Positions 1-8,766 of a DNA stretch of 33,250 nt are shown piece by piece (the first letter of the stretch is position 1; the number at the start of each line of letters is the position of its first letter). Below the pieces are notes generated by a model, which worked only from the letters and a program-made list of their open reading frames with translations, had not been told where the DNA came from and searched no databases. Source of the DNA: Alphaproteobacteria bacterium (GTDB lineage: Bacteria; Pseudomonadota; Alphaproteobacteria; SMXQ01); contig JAOTVC010000015.1 in assembly GCA_029863585.1 (NCBI GenBank), positions 1-33,250 on the forward strand. The letters are read 5' to 3'. A program made the position numbers and the translations under genes.

Positions 1-1
1 T

Positions 2-139
2 CAGGTGATGGCCGAAAAGGGCATCAACATCCAGTTGATCTCCACCTCGGAGATCAAGATCTCGGTCTTGGTGGCCGAGGATTATACGGAGCTTGCCGTC
101 AGATCCCTGCATTCCGCCTATAACCTCGATCAGGAGTGA
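2..139 (+). CDS. lysC: Aspartate kinase, C-terminal fragment (gene starts before the window)
   Basis: This is the last 45 codons of aspartokinase, which phosphorylates L-aspartate as the first step to lysine, threonine and methionine. The frame is open from the window edge and reads [20 protein letters not shown], then [20 protein letters not shown]. This is the typical end of the second ACT regulatory domain; the ISTSEIKIS strand is highly conserved in LysC and lies in the allosteric lysine/threonine-binding region. The stop at 137-139 is 4 bases before the ATG of the next gene, so the two are probably co-transcribed. lysC next to ptsP is a common alphaproteobacterial arrangement; here one gene lies between them. 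The catalytic domain is outside the window. Confidence 0.87.
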   Translation, partial: QVMAEKGINIQLISTSEIKISVLVAEDYTELAVRSLHSAYNLDQE

Positions 140-143
140 GCCC

Positions 144-1181
144 ATGGCCCGCGAGGCCGCACAGTCACGGTTGGACGCCCTCTGGGCGCGGGGCCGCGCG
201 TTCCTGGGCACCCGCCTTGCCATCATGGGCGGGGCCATGAGCTGGGTGTCGGAGCGCAACCTGGTGGCCGCCATCTCCAACGGCGGCGGCTTCGGCATCA
301 TCGCCTGCGGCGCCATGACGCCGGAGCTTCTGGCCGAGGAAATCGCCGGCACCAAGCAGCTCACCACCCAGCCGTTCGGGGTCAACCTGATCACCATGCA
401 TCCGGAGCTCGATCAGTTGATCGATGTCTGTCTCGATGCCGGCACCGGGCATGTGGTCCTGGCCGGCGGCCTGCCGCCGGGCGCCGCCATCGCGCGGCTC
501 AAGGAGGGTGGCGCCAAGGTGATCTGTTTCGCCCCGGCGCTTGCCATCGCCAAGCGGCTGGTGCGCGTCGGCGTCGATGCCATCGTTATCGAAGGCATGG
601 AGGCCGGCGGCCATACCGGGCCGGTGGCGACCTCGGTCCTGGCCCAGGAAATCCTGCCGGTGATCCGCGATGTCCCGGTCTTCGTCGCCGGCGGCATCGG
701 TCGCGGCGAAGCCATCGTCAGCTATCTGGAGATGGGGGCGGCGGGGGTGCAGATGGGCACCCGCTTCGTCTGCGCCCAGGAATCCATCGCCCATGCGGCG
801 TTCAAGAAGGCCTTCATCCGTGCCCAGGCGCGGGATGCCGTGCTTTCGGTGCAGCTTGACCCGCGCTTTCCCGTCATCCCGGTCCGGGCGCTGGCCAACA
901 AGGCGACCGACGCTTTCCTCCAGCGCCAGCGCGAGCTGATCGACGCCGTGGACAGCCAGCATATGGACCAGAAGGAAGCCCAGCTCGCGATCGAGCATTT
1001 CTGGGCCGGCGCGCTGCGCCGCGCGGTGATCGACGGCGACGTCGAAAACGGTTCCCTCATGGCCGGTCAGTCGGTCGGCATGGTGGCGAAGGAACAGACA
1101 ACCCAGGAAATCCTCGACGAATTGGTCGAGCAGGCTGTCGAAAAGCTGCTCGACCGGCACCGAATGGAGACGGCTGAATAA
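144..1181 (+). CDS. Nitronate monooxygenase / FabK-like FMN-dependent oxidoreductase
   Basis: This is a 345-residue TIM-barrel flavoprotein of the 2-nitropropane dioxygenase/FabK superfamily. Visible marks are the N-terminal substrate-side segment with GGAMSWVS and SNGGGFGII (about residues 29-53), EGMEAGGHTG (150-159) with the family's active-site His, and the FMN-phosphate strands VFVAGGIGRG and GAAGVQMGTRF. Members either oxidise alkyl nitronates or, as FabK, reduce enoyl-ACP with NAD(P)H; sequence reading alone does not separate the two. The frame is open upstream to 93, but ATG 144 is preferred: it has GAGTGAG just upstream and avoids running through lysC. It sits between lysC and ptsP and its stop codon overlaps the ptsP start by one base (TAATG), suggesting translational coupling. 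It is probably soluble and cytoplasmic. Confidence 0.85.
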   Translation: MAREAAQSRLDALWARGRAFLGTRLAIMGGAMSWVSERNLVAAISNGGGFGIIACGAMTPELLAEEIAGTKQLTTQPFGVNLITMHPELDQLIDVCLDAGTGHVVLAGGLPPGAAIARLKEGGAKVICFAPALAIAKRLVRVGVDAIVIEGMEAGGHTGPVATSVLAQEILPVIRDVPVFVAGGIGRGEAIVSYLEMGAAGVQMGTRFVCAQESIAHAAFKKAFIRAQARDAVLSVQLDPRFPVIPVRALANKATDAFLQRQRELIDAVDSQHMDQKEAQLAIEHFWAGALRRAVIDGDVENGSLMAGQSVGMVAKEQTTQEILDELVEQAVEKLLDRHRMETAE

Positions 1182-3451
1182 TGCAGGCGGTCCCGACCGG
1201 GGCGGGTCCGCGCCGGCTCTTGGGACGAATTCGAGACGTCATGGCCGGCGAAGGCACCGCCCAAGGGAAGCTGGACAAGGTGGTGCAGATCATCGCCGCC
1301 GGCATGGTGGCGGAGGTCTGCTCGGTCTACATCCTGCGCGCCGGTGAAGTGCTGGAGCTGTTCGCCACCAAGGGCCTGAGGCGCCGGGCGGTGCACCAGA
1401 CTCGCCTGCGGGTGGGCGAGGGCCTGGTCGGCGAGATCGCGGCCCATGCCAAGTCGATGGCCCTGGCCGACGCCCAGTCCCATCCCGCCTTCGTCTACCG
1501 TCCCGAAACCGGGGAGGATCCCTATCGCTCCCTGATGGGGGTGCCGATCCTGCGCTCGGGGCGGGTGGCCGGCGTCCTGGTGGTGCAGAACAAGACCGCG
1601 CGCAGCTACTCCGACGAAGAGATCGAGGCCATGGAGATCACCGCCATGGTGGTGGGGGAACTGGTGGCCAGCGCCGATCTGGTCAATCCCGGCGAGCGCG
1701 CGCCCGCCGAGGGCAACGCGTTGCTGCCGATCCGGCTCGACGGGGTGGCCCTGAACGGCGGCCTGGCGATGGGCCAGGCCGTGATCCATCAGCCCGACAT
1801 CGCCATCCGCCATGTGGTGGCGGAGGATCCGGAGATCGAGCTCAAGCGCCTGGCCGAGGCCTTGGCGTCGGTGCATGCCGACCTCGACCGCCTGTTCGGC
1901 AGCGGCCAGTTGGCCGATGCCGGGGAACACCGGGACGTGCTGGACGCCTACCGCATGGTGGCTTCGGACTCGGGATGGTCGAGCCGGATCCGCGATGCGA
2001 TCCGCTCCGGCCTTACCGCCGAGGCCGCGGTCCAGCAGGTGCGCGAAAATATCCGCATGCGCATGAGTCAGGTCAGCGATCCCTATCTGCGCGAACGGCT
2101 CGACGACATGGAGGACCTGTCGCTCCGCCTGTTGCAGCGGCTCACCGGCGCGTCCACGGGGCAGGCCGATCGCGAGCTGCCGCCCAACGTCGTCGTGGTG
2201 GCGCGTTCGATGGGCCCGGCGGAGCTGCTCGACTACGATCCCCGCCGCTTGCGGGCGCTGATCATGGAGCGCGGCTCGACCACCGCCCATGTGTCGATCG
2301 TGGCCCGGGCGCTGGATATCCCGGTGATCGGCCAAGTCAAGGACCTGTTCACCAAGGTCGATGCCGGCGATACCGTGATCGTCGATGCCGAGAACCGCCA
2401 GGTCTTCGTGCGCCCGGTGGAGGATGTGCAACAGGGCTTTGCGGAATCGATGCGCCTCAGGGCGGAGCGCCGGCAGGCCTATTCGCAGTTGCGCGATGAA
2501 CCGGCGGTGACCCGGGACGGTGCCGAGGTGCGGCTCAATATCAATGCGGGGCTGGAGCTGGATGTGCCCCAGGTCCATAGCACGGGTGCCGACGGCATCG
2601 GGCTGTTCCGCACCGAAATTCCGTTCATGGTGCGCGCCACCTATCCCGACGTGGACGCCCAGGCGGCGCTGTACCGTGCCGTGTTCGATCAGGCCAAGGG
2701 CAAGCCGGTGGTATTCCGCACCCTGGATGTCGGGGGCGACAAGGAGCTGCCCTATTTCGAGAGCGAAGCGGGGGAGAACCCGGCGCTCGGCTGGCGCGCC
2801 ATCCGTATTGCGCTGGATCGCCCGGCGATGCTGCGCCAGCAGGTGCGCGCCCTGGTGCGCGCCGCCCAAGGGCGGCCGCTTGCGGTCATGTTCCCGATGA
2901 TTGCGGAGGTCGCGGAATTCGTTCAGGCGCGCGGGGTGCTGGACATGGAACTGGAGCGGGAAAAGGCGGCGCGCGGGAGGCTGCCCAAGACGTTGTCGGT
3001 CGGGGCCATGGTCGAGGTCCCCTCGCTGCTGTGGCAATTGCCGGCACTGTTGGAACGGGTGGATTTCCTGTCGGTCGGATCCAACGACCTGCTGCAGTTC
3101 CTGTTCGCTTCCGATCGCGGCAATCCGCGCATCGCCGACCGCTTTGATCCGCTGTCGCCGCCGGCGCTGAAGGTGTTGCGCGATGTCGCGCGGGCCGCGG
3201 AAAAGGCCGGCGTGCCGCTGTCGCTGTGCGGCGAGATGGCAAGCCGCCCGTTGGAGGCGATGGCGCTGATCGGCCTGGGTTACCGTTCTCTCTCCCTCGC
3301 CGCGACGTCGATCGGACCGGTCAAGGCGATGGTGCGCTCGCTGCGTTGCCGCCCGCTGGAGGACTATCTGAAGACCATCATGGAAGGTTCGGAACATAGC
3401 CTGCGCGACCGGCTCAAGTCTTTCGCCCAGGATCATGGCGTCCTCATCTAA
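1181..3451 (+). CDS. ptsP: Phosphoenolpyruvate-protein phosphotransferase of the nitrogen PTS (EI-Ntr)
   Basis: This 756-residue protein has the EI-Ntr layout. An N-terminal GAF domain (about residues 20-160) is followed by the HPr-binding EI N-domain (about 185-310), the phosphohistidine swivel domain and the C-terminal PEP-binding barrel. The phosphorylated His is in GSTTAHVSIVARAL, His370. The barrel shows GIGLFRTEIPFM, GSNDLLQFLFASDRGNP and LCGEMASRP with the catalytic Cys. It moves phosphate from PEP to NPr (PtsO) and then EIIA-Ntr, a regulatory relay rather than sugar uptake; the GAF domain is known in other EI-Ntr proteins to sense glutamine. The GAF domain excludes the sugar-PTS paralogue PtsI. 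The start ATG overlaps the preceding stop, and the length is normal for the family. Confidence 0.95.
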   Translation: MQAVPTGAGPRRLLGRIRDVMAGEGTAQGKLDKVVQIIAAGMVAEVCSVYILRAGEVLELFATKGLRRRAVHQTRLRVGEGLVGEIAAHAKSMALADAQSHPAFVYRPETGEDPYRSLMGVPILRSGRVAGVLVVQNKTARSYSDEEIEAMEITAMVVGELVASADLVNPGERAPAEGNALLPIRLDGVALNGGLAMGQAVIHQPDIAIRHVVAEDPEIELKRLAEALASVHADLDRLFGSGQLADAGEHRDVLDAYRMVASDSGWSSRIRDAIRSGLTAEAAVQQVRENIRMRMSQVSDPYLRERLDDMEDLSLRLLQRLTGASTGQADRELPPNVVVVARSMGPAELLDYDPRRLRALIMERGSTTAHVSIVARALDIPVIGQVKDLFTKVDAGDTVIVDAENRQVFVRPVEDVQQGFAESMRLRAERRQAYSQLRDEPAVTRDGAEVRLNINAGLELDVPQVHSTGADGIGLFRTEIPFMVRATYPDVDAQAALYRAVFDQAKGKPVVFRTLDVGGDKELPYFESEAGENPALGWRAIRIALDRPAMLRQQVRALVRAAQGRPLAVMFPMIAEVAEFVQARGVLDMELEREKAARGRLPKTLSVGAMVEVPSLLWQLPALLERVDFLSVGSNDLLQFLFASDRGNPRIADRFDPLSPPALKVLRDVARAAEKAGVPLSLCGEMASRPLEAMALIGLGYRSLSLAATSIGPVKAMVRSLRCRPLEDYLKTIMEGSEHSLRDRLKSFAQDHGVLI

Positions 3452-3588
3452 ATTGGGCTTGCGGCCATATGGCGATTGGCCCCAGGATGCGAATTTGCTA
3501 ACACTTGGCTGGTCCCGGCAGGGGCAGGGTGCGGCGGCGCCGGATGGCGCCATGTGGCTGGCAGCGCGCATCCGATGACGAGGCAAGG

Positions 3589-4875
3589 ATGAGCGAAAGC
3601 ACCCTCGAAAGGGAAAGCCCTCCCGAGGCAGGCGGTACGGAAGTGATCGTCGGCGCCACGGGCCAGGAGTTGCGCGAGCATCGCGAGGCGCTGGGCGCCA
3701 GCCTGAGCGACGTGTCCGATACGCTGTGCATCCGCCGGGAATTCCTCGAATCCCTGGAATCGGGCCATTACGATGCCCTTCCCGGCGCGGCATACGCGGT
3801 CGGTTTCGTGCGTTCCTATGCCAAGTATCTCGGCCTCGACGCCGATGCGATGGCGCGCCAGTTCAAGGTCGAGCTCACCGGGGAACGGCCGACCGCGCGG
3901 CTCGATTTCCTCACCCCGGCCGCCGAGAGCCGGGTTCCCACCGCGGCCATCGTCTTCGTCGCCGTGCTCCTGGCGATCGCGATTTACGGGCTGTGGTACT
4001 TCTTCAACGCCCGCGACGTTTCGGTCAGCGACGTCGTGCCTGAAATTCCGCCGCGCCTGGCCGCGACCGTGGCGCCGAGGACAGCGCCAACGCCGGCGGT
4101 CAAGCCCGCGCCTGGGACGCCCGCCCCTCCGGCCAGCGGGCTCGGAACGGACCCGGCCAAGCCGGCCGAAGCCGTCCAACCGCCGGCGCCTGCGGGCGCG
4201 GCTACCGCCGCCGCCCCAGCGGACCGCAAACCGGCCGGATCCCCGACCGCGGGCGATCTGTCAAAGACGGCGAAAACCGCGGCGCCGCAGTCCGCGGCTG
4301 AGTCCGCGGCTCAGCCCACGCCAAGGCTTGAAGTGATGCCCGCGGCCCCTGAATCCCCGGCGCTGGCGAACGGGTCCGCGCCGAAGCCCCAGGCCGCCGC
4401 GCCTGAGGCGGTGGCTTCCGAAGCGGCGGCCGATCAGGCGACCGCCCAGGCCGCCGCAATCAAGCCGCCCTTGCCCGCTCCGATCCCGCCCACGCGGCGC
4501 CCCGACCCGCCGCGTGAGGCGGGGGGCGGCCAGCAGGTGGCCTCGGCGGCGCCGTCGCAGCCAGAGGCATCGGCCGCGCCCGCCGCCGGCAAGTTGGCCG
4601 TGCCGCGTGTGGTGCTGCAGGCCAAGGCCGACAGCTGGGTCGAGCTGCGCACGGGATCCGGCGAGCTGGTGATTTCCCGGGTCCTGACCAAGGGCACCAC
4701 CTATTCGGTTCCACCCCGGCCGGGGATGACGCTGACCACCGGCAACGCCGGGGGGCTGGAAATCCTGGTCGATGGCGTGGCGCTGCCGCCGCTCGGCCCC
4801 GCCGGTGCGGTGCGCCGGGATATTTCGCTCGATCCGGACGGGCTCAAGGGCCGCATCGCCGGCCGCTCCCGCTGA
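3589..4875 (+). CDS. rodZ: RodZ-like helix-turn-helix membrane protein (DUF4115 C-terminal domain)
   Basis: This 428-residue protein has the RodZ layout. A cytoplasmic HTH_25-type domain spans about residues 25-92 (GQELREHREALGASLSDVSD and the following helices, with GFVRSYAKYLGLD). A single membrane span at about 118-139 comes next, then a roughly 200-residue Ala/Pro-rich low-complexity linker and a C-terminal periplasmic beta domain (DUF4115, about 340-425: SWVELRTGSGELVISRVL). RodZ links MreB filaments to the elongation machinery and supports cell shape. ATG 3589 is chosen because GAGGCAAGG lies just upstream; the frame stays open 28 codons further without a good start. It lies 137 bases after ptsP and 104 bases before ispG. 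A RodZ-like gene directly before ispG is seen in many proteobacteria. The linker is poorly conserved and its length is not informative. Confidence 0.8.
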   Translation: MSESTLERESPPEAGGTEVIVGATGQELREHREALGASLSDVSDTLCIRREFLESLESGHYDALPGAAYAVGFVRSYAKYLGLDADAMARQFKVELTGERPTARLDFLTPAAESRVPTAAIVFVAVLLAIAIYGLWYFFNARDVSVSDVVPEIPPRLAATVAPRTAPTPAVKPAPGTPAPPASGLGTDPAKPAEAVQPPAPAGAATAAAPADRKPAGSPTAGDLSKTAKTAAPQSAAESAAQPTPRLEVMPAAPESPALANGSAPKPQAAAPEAVASEAAADQATAQAAAIKPPLPAPIPPTRRPDPPREAGGGQQVASAAPSQPEASAAPAAGKLAVPRVVLQAKADSWVELRTGSGELVISRVLTKGTTYSVPPRPGMTLTTGNAGGLEILVDGVALPPLGPAGAVRRDISLDPDGLKGRIAGRSR

Positions 4876-4979
4876 GCCACGGATTCCTTGATTTTTTGGC
4901 CGAACCGACGCAGTACTGGGGCAAAGAGCCCGCGGGCCAGCCGGGATCGCCGGCTGAGCCAGGGGTCCGGGGACGATAG

Positions 4980-6152
4980 ATGAGCATTCGCCCGTTTCGC
5001 GATATCAAGAGGCGCCCGACCCGCCAGATTCATGTCGGGCCGGTGGCCGTCGGCGGCGGCGCCCCGATCACGGTGCAGTCGATGACCAATACGGCGACCA
5101 CCGATGTCGCCGCCACCGTCGACCAGGTCCGCCGCCTGGAGGCCGCGGGTGCCGATATCGTGCGCATTTCCTGTCCCGACGAGGCGTCCAGCCGGGCGCT
5201 CAAGGACATCATCGCCGAGGTGACGGTGCCGATCGTCGCCGACATCCATTTCCATTACCGCCGCGCCATCGAGGCGGCAGAGGCGGGGGCCGCCTGCCTG
5301 CGCATCAATCCCGGCAATATCGGTTCCATGGACCGGGTGCGCGAGGTCGTGGCCGCCGCCCGGGATCACGGCTGTTCCATGCGCATCGGCGTCAACGCGG
5401 GCTCGCTGGAACGCGATTTGCTGGAGAAATACGCCGAACCGTGTCCCGAGGCCCTGGTGGAAAGCGCCCAGCGCCACATCCGCATCCTGGAAGACAATGA
5501 TTTCCTGGAGTTCAAGATCTCGGTCAAGGCATCGGATGTATTCCTCGCCGTCGCCGCCTATCGCGGCCTGGCCGAGGCCTGCGACTATCCGCTGCACCTC
5601 GGCATCACCGAAGCCGGCGGCCTCAGGACCGGCACCATCAAGTCGGCGATCGGCTTGGGCACCCTGCTGTGGGAGGGCATCGGCGACACGCTCCGGGTCT
5701 CGCTTTCCGCCGACCCGGTTGAGGAGGTCCATGCCGGGTTCGAGATCCTCAAGGCGCTCAACCTGCGCCACAAGGGGGTGACCGTGATCGCCTGCCCGTC
5801 CTGTGCCCGCCAGCAGTTCGAAGTGATCGATACGGTGGCCAAGATCGAGGAACGCCTGGCCCATATCTCGACGCCCCTGACGCTGTCGATCATCGGCTGT
5901 GTGGTGAACGGCCCGGGCGAGGCGCGGGAGACCGACATCGGCATCACCGGCGGCGGCAACGGAACCCACATGGTCTATCTCGGGGGCAAGACCGACCACA
6001 AGATCGGCAGCGACGAGATGATCGACCACGTCGTCGAACTGGTTGAAAAGCGCGCGGCGGAGATCGAAGCGGCGGCGGACGCCGATGACGCGGCCGAAGC
6101 CGCCGATGCCCAAGCTGCCGCCGGCATCGGATCCGGCGCCGAGCGAGGATAG
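4980..6152 (+). CDS. ispG: 4-hydroxy-3-methylbut-2-en-1-yl diphosphate synthase
   Basis: IspG (GcpE) reductively dehydrates MEcPP to HMBPP in the MEP pathway of isoprenoid synthesis, using a [4Fe-4S] cluster and flavodoxin or ferredoxin. The 390-residue product shows the N-terminal barrel with [32 protein letters not shown] and HLGITEAGG. The three cluster cysteines are in CPSC (Cys272 and Cys275) and [10 protein letters not shown] (Cys307), matching the spacing of Cys270, Cys273 and Cys305 in E. coli IspG. The last 35 or so residues are an Ala/Asp-rich tail that looks unstructured and goes beyond the conserved fold. The hisS start follows 3 bases after the stop, so the two genes form one transcription unit. 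The enzyme is cytoplasmic. Confidence 0.96.
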   Translation: MSIRPFRDIKRRPTRQIHVGPVAVGGGAPITVQSMTNTATTDVAATVDQVRRLEAAGADIVRISCPDEASSRALKDIIAEVTVPIVADIHFHYRRAIEAAEAGAACLRINPGNIGSMDRVREVVAAARDHGCSMRIGVNAGSLERDLLEKYAEPCPEALVESAQRHIRILEDNDFLEFKISVKASDVFLAVAAYRGLAEACDYPLHLGITEAGGLRTGTIKSAIGLGTLLWEGIGDTLRVSLSADPVEEVHAGFEILKALNLRHKGVTVIACPSCARQQFEVIDTVAKIEERLAHISTPLTLSIIGCVVNGPGEARETDIGITGGGNGTHMVYLGGKTDHKIGSDEMIDHVVELVEKRAAEIEAAADADDAAEAADAQAAAGIGSGAERG

Positions 6153-6155
6153 GCT

Positions 6156-7400
6156 TTGGTTCAGCTTCAGCCGGTACGCGGCACCCACGACATCTTACCC
6201 GACCAGGCCCGCCGGCACCGCCACATCCGCGAGACGGCGCGCGAATTGGCCGAACGCTACGGCTATGCCGAAATGGCGACGCCGATCTTCGAGTTCACCG
6301 AGGTATTCAAGCGCACTCTCGGCGACACCTCCGATATCGTCACCAAGGAGATGTACACCTTCCCCGACCGCTCGGGGGACGAGATCACGCTCCGGCCCGA
6401 AGGCACCGCGGGCATCGCCCGGGCGCTGATTTCCGGTGGACTGGGCCAGAGCCTGCCGCTCAAGGTGTTCTATTCCGGGCCCATGTTCCGCCACGAACGG
6501 CCGCAGAAGGGCCGGTTGCGCCAGTTCCACCAGATCGGCGTCGAGCTGATCGGCGCCGCCGCGCCCTTGGGCGATGTCGAAGTCATCGCGTTGGCCGCCG
6601 ACATCCTCGATGCGCTTGGGCTGACGGCGCGCGCGGTGCTTGAGCTCAACACCCTGGGCGATACCGAAAGCCGCGGCGCCTACCGCGCGGTGCTGGTCGA
6701 CTACCTCACCGCGCACCGCGGCCAATTGTCCGAAGACAGCCTAAACCGCCTTGAACGCAACCCCTTGCGGATCCTCGATTCCAAGGACGAGGGCGACAAG
6801 CGCGTGGTGGCCGACGCGCCGGTTTTCAGCGACTACCTGACCGAGGGCGCGCGCGGCTTCTTCGATCAGGTCAGATCGGGGCTCGACGGTCTCGGGATCG
6901 CCTACCGGATCAATCCGCGCCTGGTGCGGGGCCTCGATTACTATTGCCATACCGCGTTCGAGTTCATCACCGAGGATCTCGGTGCCCAGGGGACGGTCCT
7001 GGCCGGCGGGCGCTATGACGGGTTGATCGAGACCATGGGCGGGGCCGCCACGCCGGGGGTCGGCTGGGCGGCGGGCATCGAGCGGCTGGTCATGCTGGTG
7101 GACGATGACGCCCCGGCGCCCCGGCCGGTGGTCGTGATCCCCGTCGGAGCCGATGCGGAGGCGGCGGCGTTCAAGCTGACCCAGCGCCTGCGCCATGCCG
7201 GGATCACCGCCGATATCGGATTCTCGGGCAACCTCAGCCGCCGCATGAAGCGCGCCAACCGCGAGGGCGCCTCCCATGCCGTGATCCTCGGCACCGACGA
7301 GCTCGCCCGCAACGCCGCGACCCTGCGTGACATGGAGAGCGGCGACCAGGAAGAAGTGGCCCTCGACGCACTTGTGGAGCGGCTTCTGGCTGGCCGTTAG
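6156..7400 (+). CDS. hisS: Histidyl-tRNA synthetase
   Basis: This 414-residue class II synthetase charges tRNA-His with histidine. Motif 2 is at about residues 105-130 (FYSGPMFRHERPQKGRLRQF), the histidine-binding signature is LVRGLDYYCHTAFEF, and motif 3 is GVGWAAGIERL near residue 305. An anticodon-binding domain with SRRMKRANREGASHAVILG follows. The N-terminal QPVRGTHDILP is the family's usual opening. The best start is TTG 6156: GAGCGAGGA lies at the right distance and the protein begins exactly at the conserved N-terminus, with no suitable ATG nearby. The length is normal. It sits 3 bases after ispG and 19 bases before the hemA-like gene. Confidence 0.95.
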   Translation: MVQLQPVRGTHDILPDQARRHRHIRETARELAERYGYAEMATPIFEFTEVFKRTLGDTSDIVTKEMYTFPDRSGDEITLRPEGTAGIARALISGGLGQSLPLKVFYSGPMFRHERPQKGRLRQFHQIGVELIGAAAPLGDVEVIALAADILDALGLTARAVLELNTLGDTESRGAYRAVLVDYLTAHRGQLSEDSLNRLERNPLRILDSKDEGDKRVVADAPVFSDYLTEGARGFFDQVRSGLDGLGIAYRINPRLVRGLDYYCHTAFEFITEDLGAQGTVLAGGRYDGLIETMGGAATPGVGWAAGIERLVMLVDDDAPAPRPVVVIPVGADAEAAAFKLTQRLRHAGITADIGFSGNLSRRMKRANREGASHAVILGTDELARNAATLRDMESGDQEEVALDALVERLLAGR

Positions 7401-7419
7401 CCGCCCCGCCGGAGCCGCC

Positions 7420-8766
7420 ATGACCGCTGCCGCACCCGGTTCCAGCCCCTCGCCGTCAGGCACGCCCCGGCTCGCCCGCCTGGTGGTCGCCGGCGTCGAC
7501 CACCTCACCGCGGGCCAGGGGCTGCGTGACCGGCTGTTCGTCGAGGCCCCCGATCTCCCCGATTTCTATAGCAGGCTCGGCGCCGCCGGCCTGGACGAGG
7601 GGGTTCTGGTCGCCACCTGCGACCGGGTCATCGTCATCGGCGCCAGCGAGGATCCCGATCGCGGGGCCGCCGCCATCCGCCACGCCCTGGCGGGCCAGGC
7701 GGGGCTCAAGGACCAGGACCTCGAAGGCAGCTTCTTCGCGCGCACGGGGGCCGAGGCGCTCGAGCATTTCTTCTCCATCGCCGCGTCCCTCGAAAGCCAG
7801 GTGCTGGGCGAGCCCGAGGTCCTGGGCCAGGTCAAGGCGGCGCAGCGGGCGGCCGAGACCGCGACGCAGTTAAGCCGCGAGCTCGCCTCTGTGTTCGAGG
7901 CTACCTACGCAGTGGCCAAACGGGTGCGCAGCGAAACCGCGATCGGGGAGAACGCGGTGTCGATTGCCGCCGCCGCCTGTCAGGTGGCGCGCGAGGTCCT
8001 GGGCCGGTTTGCCGAAACCCGCTGCCTTCTCGTCGGCGCCGGGGAGGCCGGCGTGCTGGTGGCCGAAAAACTCAAGGACCAGGGGTTGGCCGATCTCTGG
8101 GTCGCCGACCCGCTCGGCTCCCGTGGCGATGCCCTGGCGGCGCGTCTCGGTGCCCACCGGCTGGCCATGGAGGACATCGCGGGCGCCCTTCACCGCATGG
8201 ACCTGGTGCTGGCGGGACTGGGCGGCGCGGTGCCGGTGATCACCCGCGAGGCGACGGCGCAAGCCTTGAAACAGCGGCGTTTCCGCCCCATCTTCCTACT
8301 CGATGCCGCGGTGCCCGCCGATGTTGAGCCTGACGTGGCCGGCCTCGATGGGGCCTATCTTTTCAATCTTCAGGACCTCGAGCGCATCGCCCTGCAGGGC
8401 CAGGAAAAGCGCTCCTTTGCCGCCATCGATGCGCGGCTGATCGTCGAGGACGAGGTGGCGGCGTTCTCCCTGGCCGAGGAATTCCGGGCCCAGGCTCCGG
8501 CGGTGCGGGCGCTGCGACGCCATTACGAGGAGCAGCGCCGGGCCGTGTTGGAGGCCAATCCAGGCGTCTCCGCCGACGAGGCGACCCGGCTCTTGGTCAA
8601 CCGCCTGCTGCATGGGCCGTTCCGGGCGCTCCGTGAGCTCGCCGCGGACGCCCAATCGGGGGCGGGTCGGGCCGCGCTTGACGCCGATCTTGTTGCCCGG
8701 CTATTCGGTGTGCCCGCCCAGCGCTTCGACCCGCCTGCGGGCGAAGACGATGAAGGAACGTCATGA
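7420..8766 (+). CDS. hemA: Glutamyl-tRNA reductase (divergent cofactor-binding region)
   Basis: This 448-residue protein matches GluTR end to end. GluTR reduces Glu-tRNA-Glu with NADPH to glutamate-1-semialdehyde, the first step of C5 tetrapyrrole synthesis. Retained features are GVDHLTA (GINHKTA in E. coli), the catalytic thiol in ATCDR (Cys67, usually STCNR), the acid/base His in [14 protein letters not shown] (His116), the strongly conserved [31 protein letters not shown], and the C-terminal dimerisation helices with [14 protein letters not shown]. The NADPH domain is altered: GAGEAG is present (206-211), but the usual ANRT is ADPLG and STASP is LGGAVP. ATG 7420 begins the conserved region. 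The stop overlaps the prfA start (ATGA). hemA-prfA-prmC is the classic gammaproteobacterial order. Most alphaproteobacteria instead use ALA synthase, so activity is uncertain. Confidence 0.83.
   Translation: MTAAAPGSSPSPSGTPRLARLVVAGVDHLTAGQGLRDRLFVEAPDLPDFYSRLGAAGLDEGVLVATCDRVIVIGASEDPDRGAAAIRHALAGQAGLKDQDLEGSFFARTGAEALEHFFSIAASLESQVLGEPEVLGQVKAAQRAAETATQLSRELASVFEATYAVAKRVRSETAIGENAVSIAAAACQVAREVLGRFAETRCLLVGAGEAGVLVAEKLKDQGLADLWVADPLGSRGDALAARLGAHRLAMEDIAGALHRMDLVLAGLGGAVPVITREATAQALKQRRFRPIFLLDAAVPADVEPDVAGLDGAYLFNLQDLERIALQGQEKRSFAAIDARLIVEDEVAAFSLAEEFRAQAPAVRALRRHYEEQRRAVLEANPGVSADEATRLLVNRLLHGPFRALRELAADAQSGAGRAALDADLVARLFGVPAQRFDPPAGEDDEGTS

Noticed and set aside
3476-3504. TTGGCC-N17-TAACAC as a promoter for the RodZ-like gene
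   Set aside because: The -10 element is poor and such pairs occur by chance; not strong enough to list as a feature.
1067-3793. A 908-codon open frame on the minus strand opposite ptsP
   Set aside because: It is His/Arg/Gln rich with no recognisable domain, and lies antisense to a clear ptsP. Long antisense frames are expected from GC-rich codon bias.
4701-6188. A 495-codon minus-strand frame opposite ispG
   Set aside because: It is antisense to ispG, which has all its iron-sulfur and substrate motifs.
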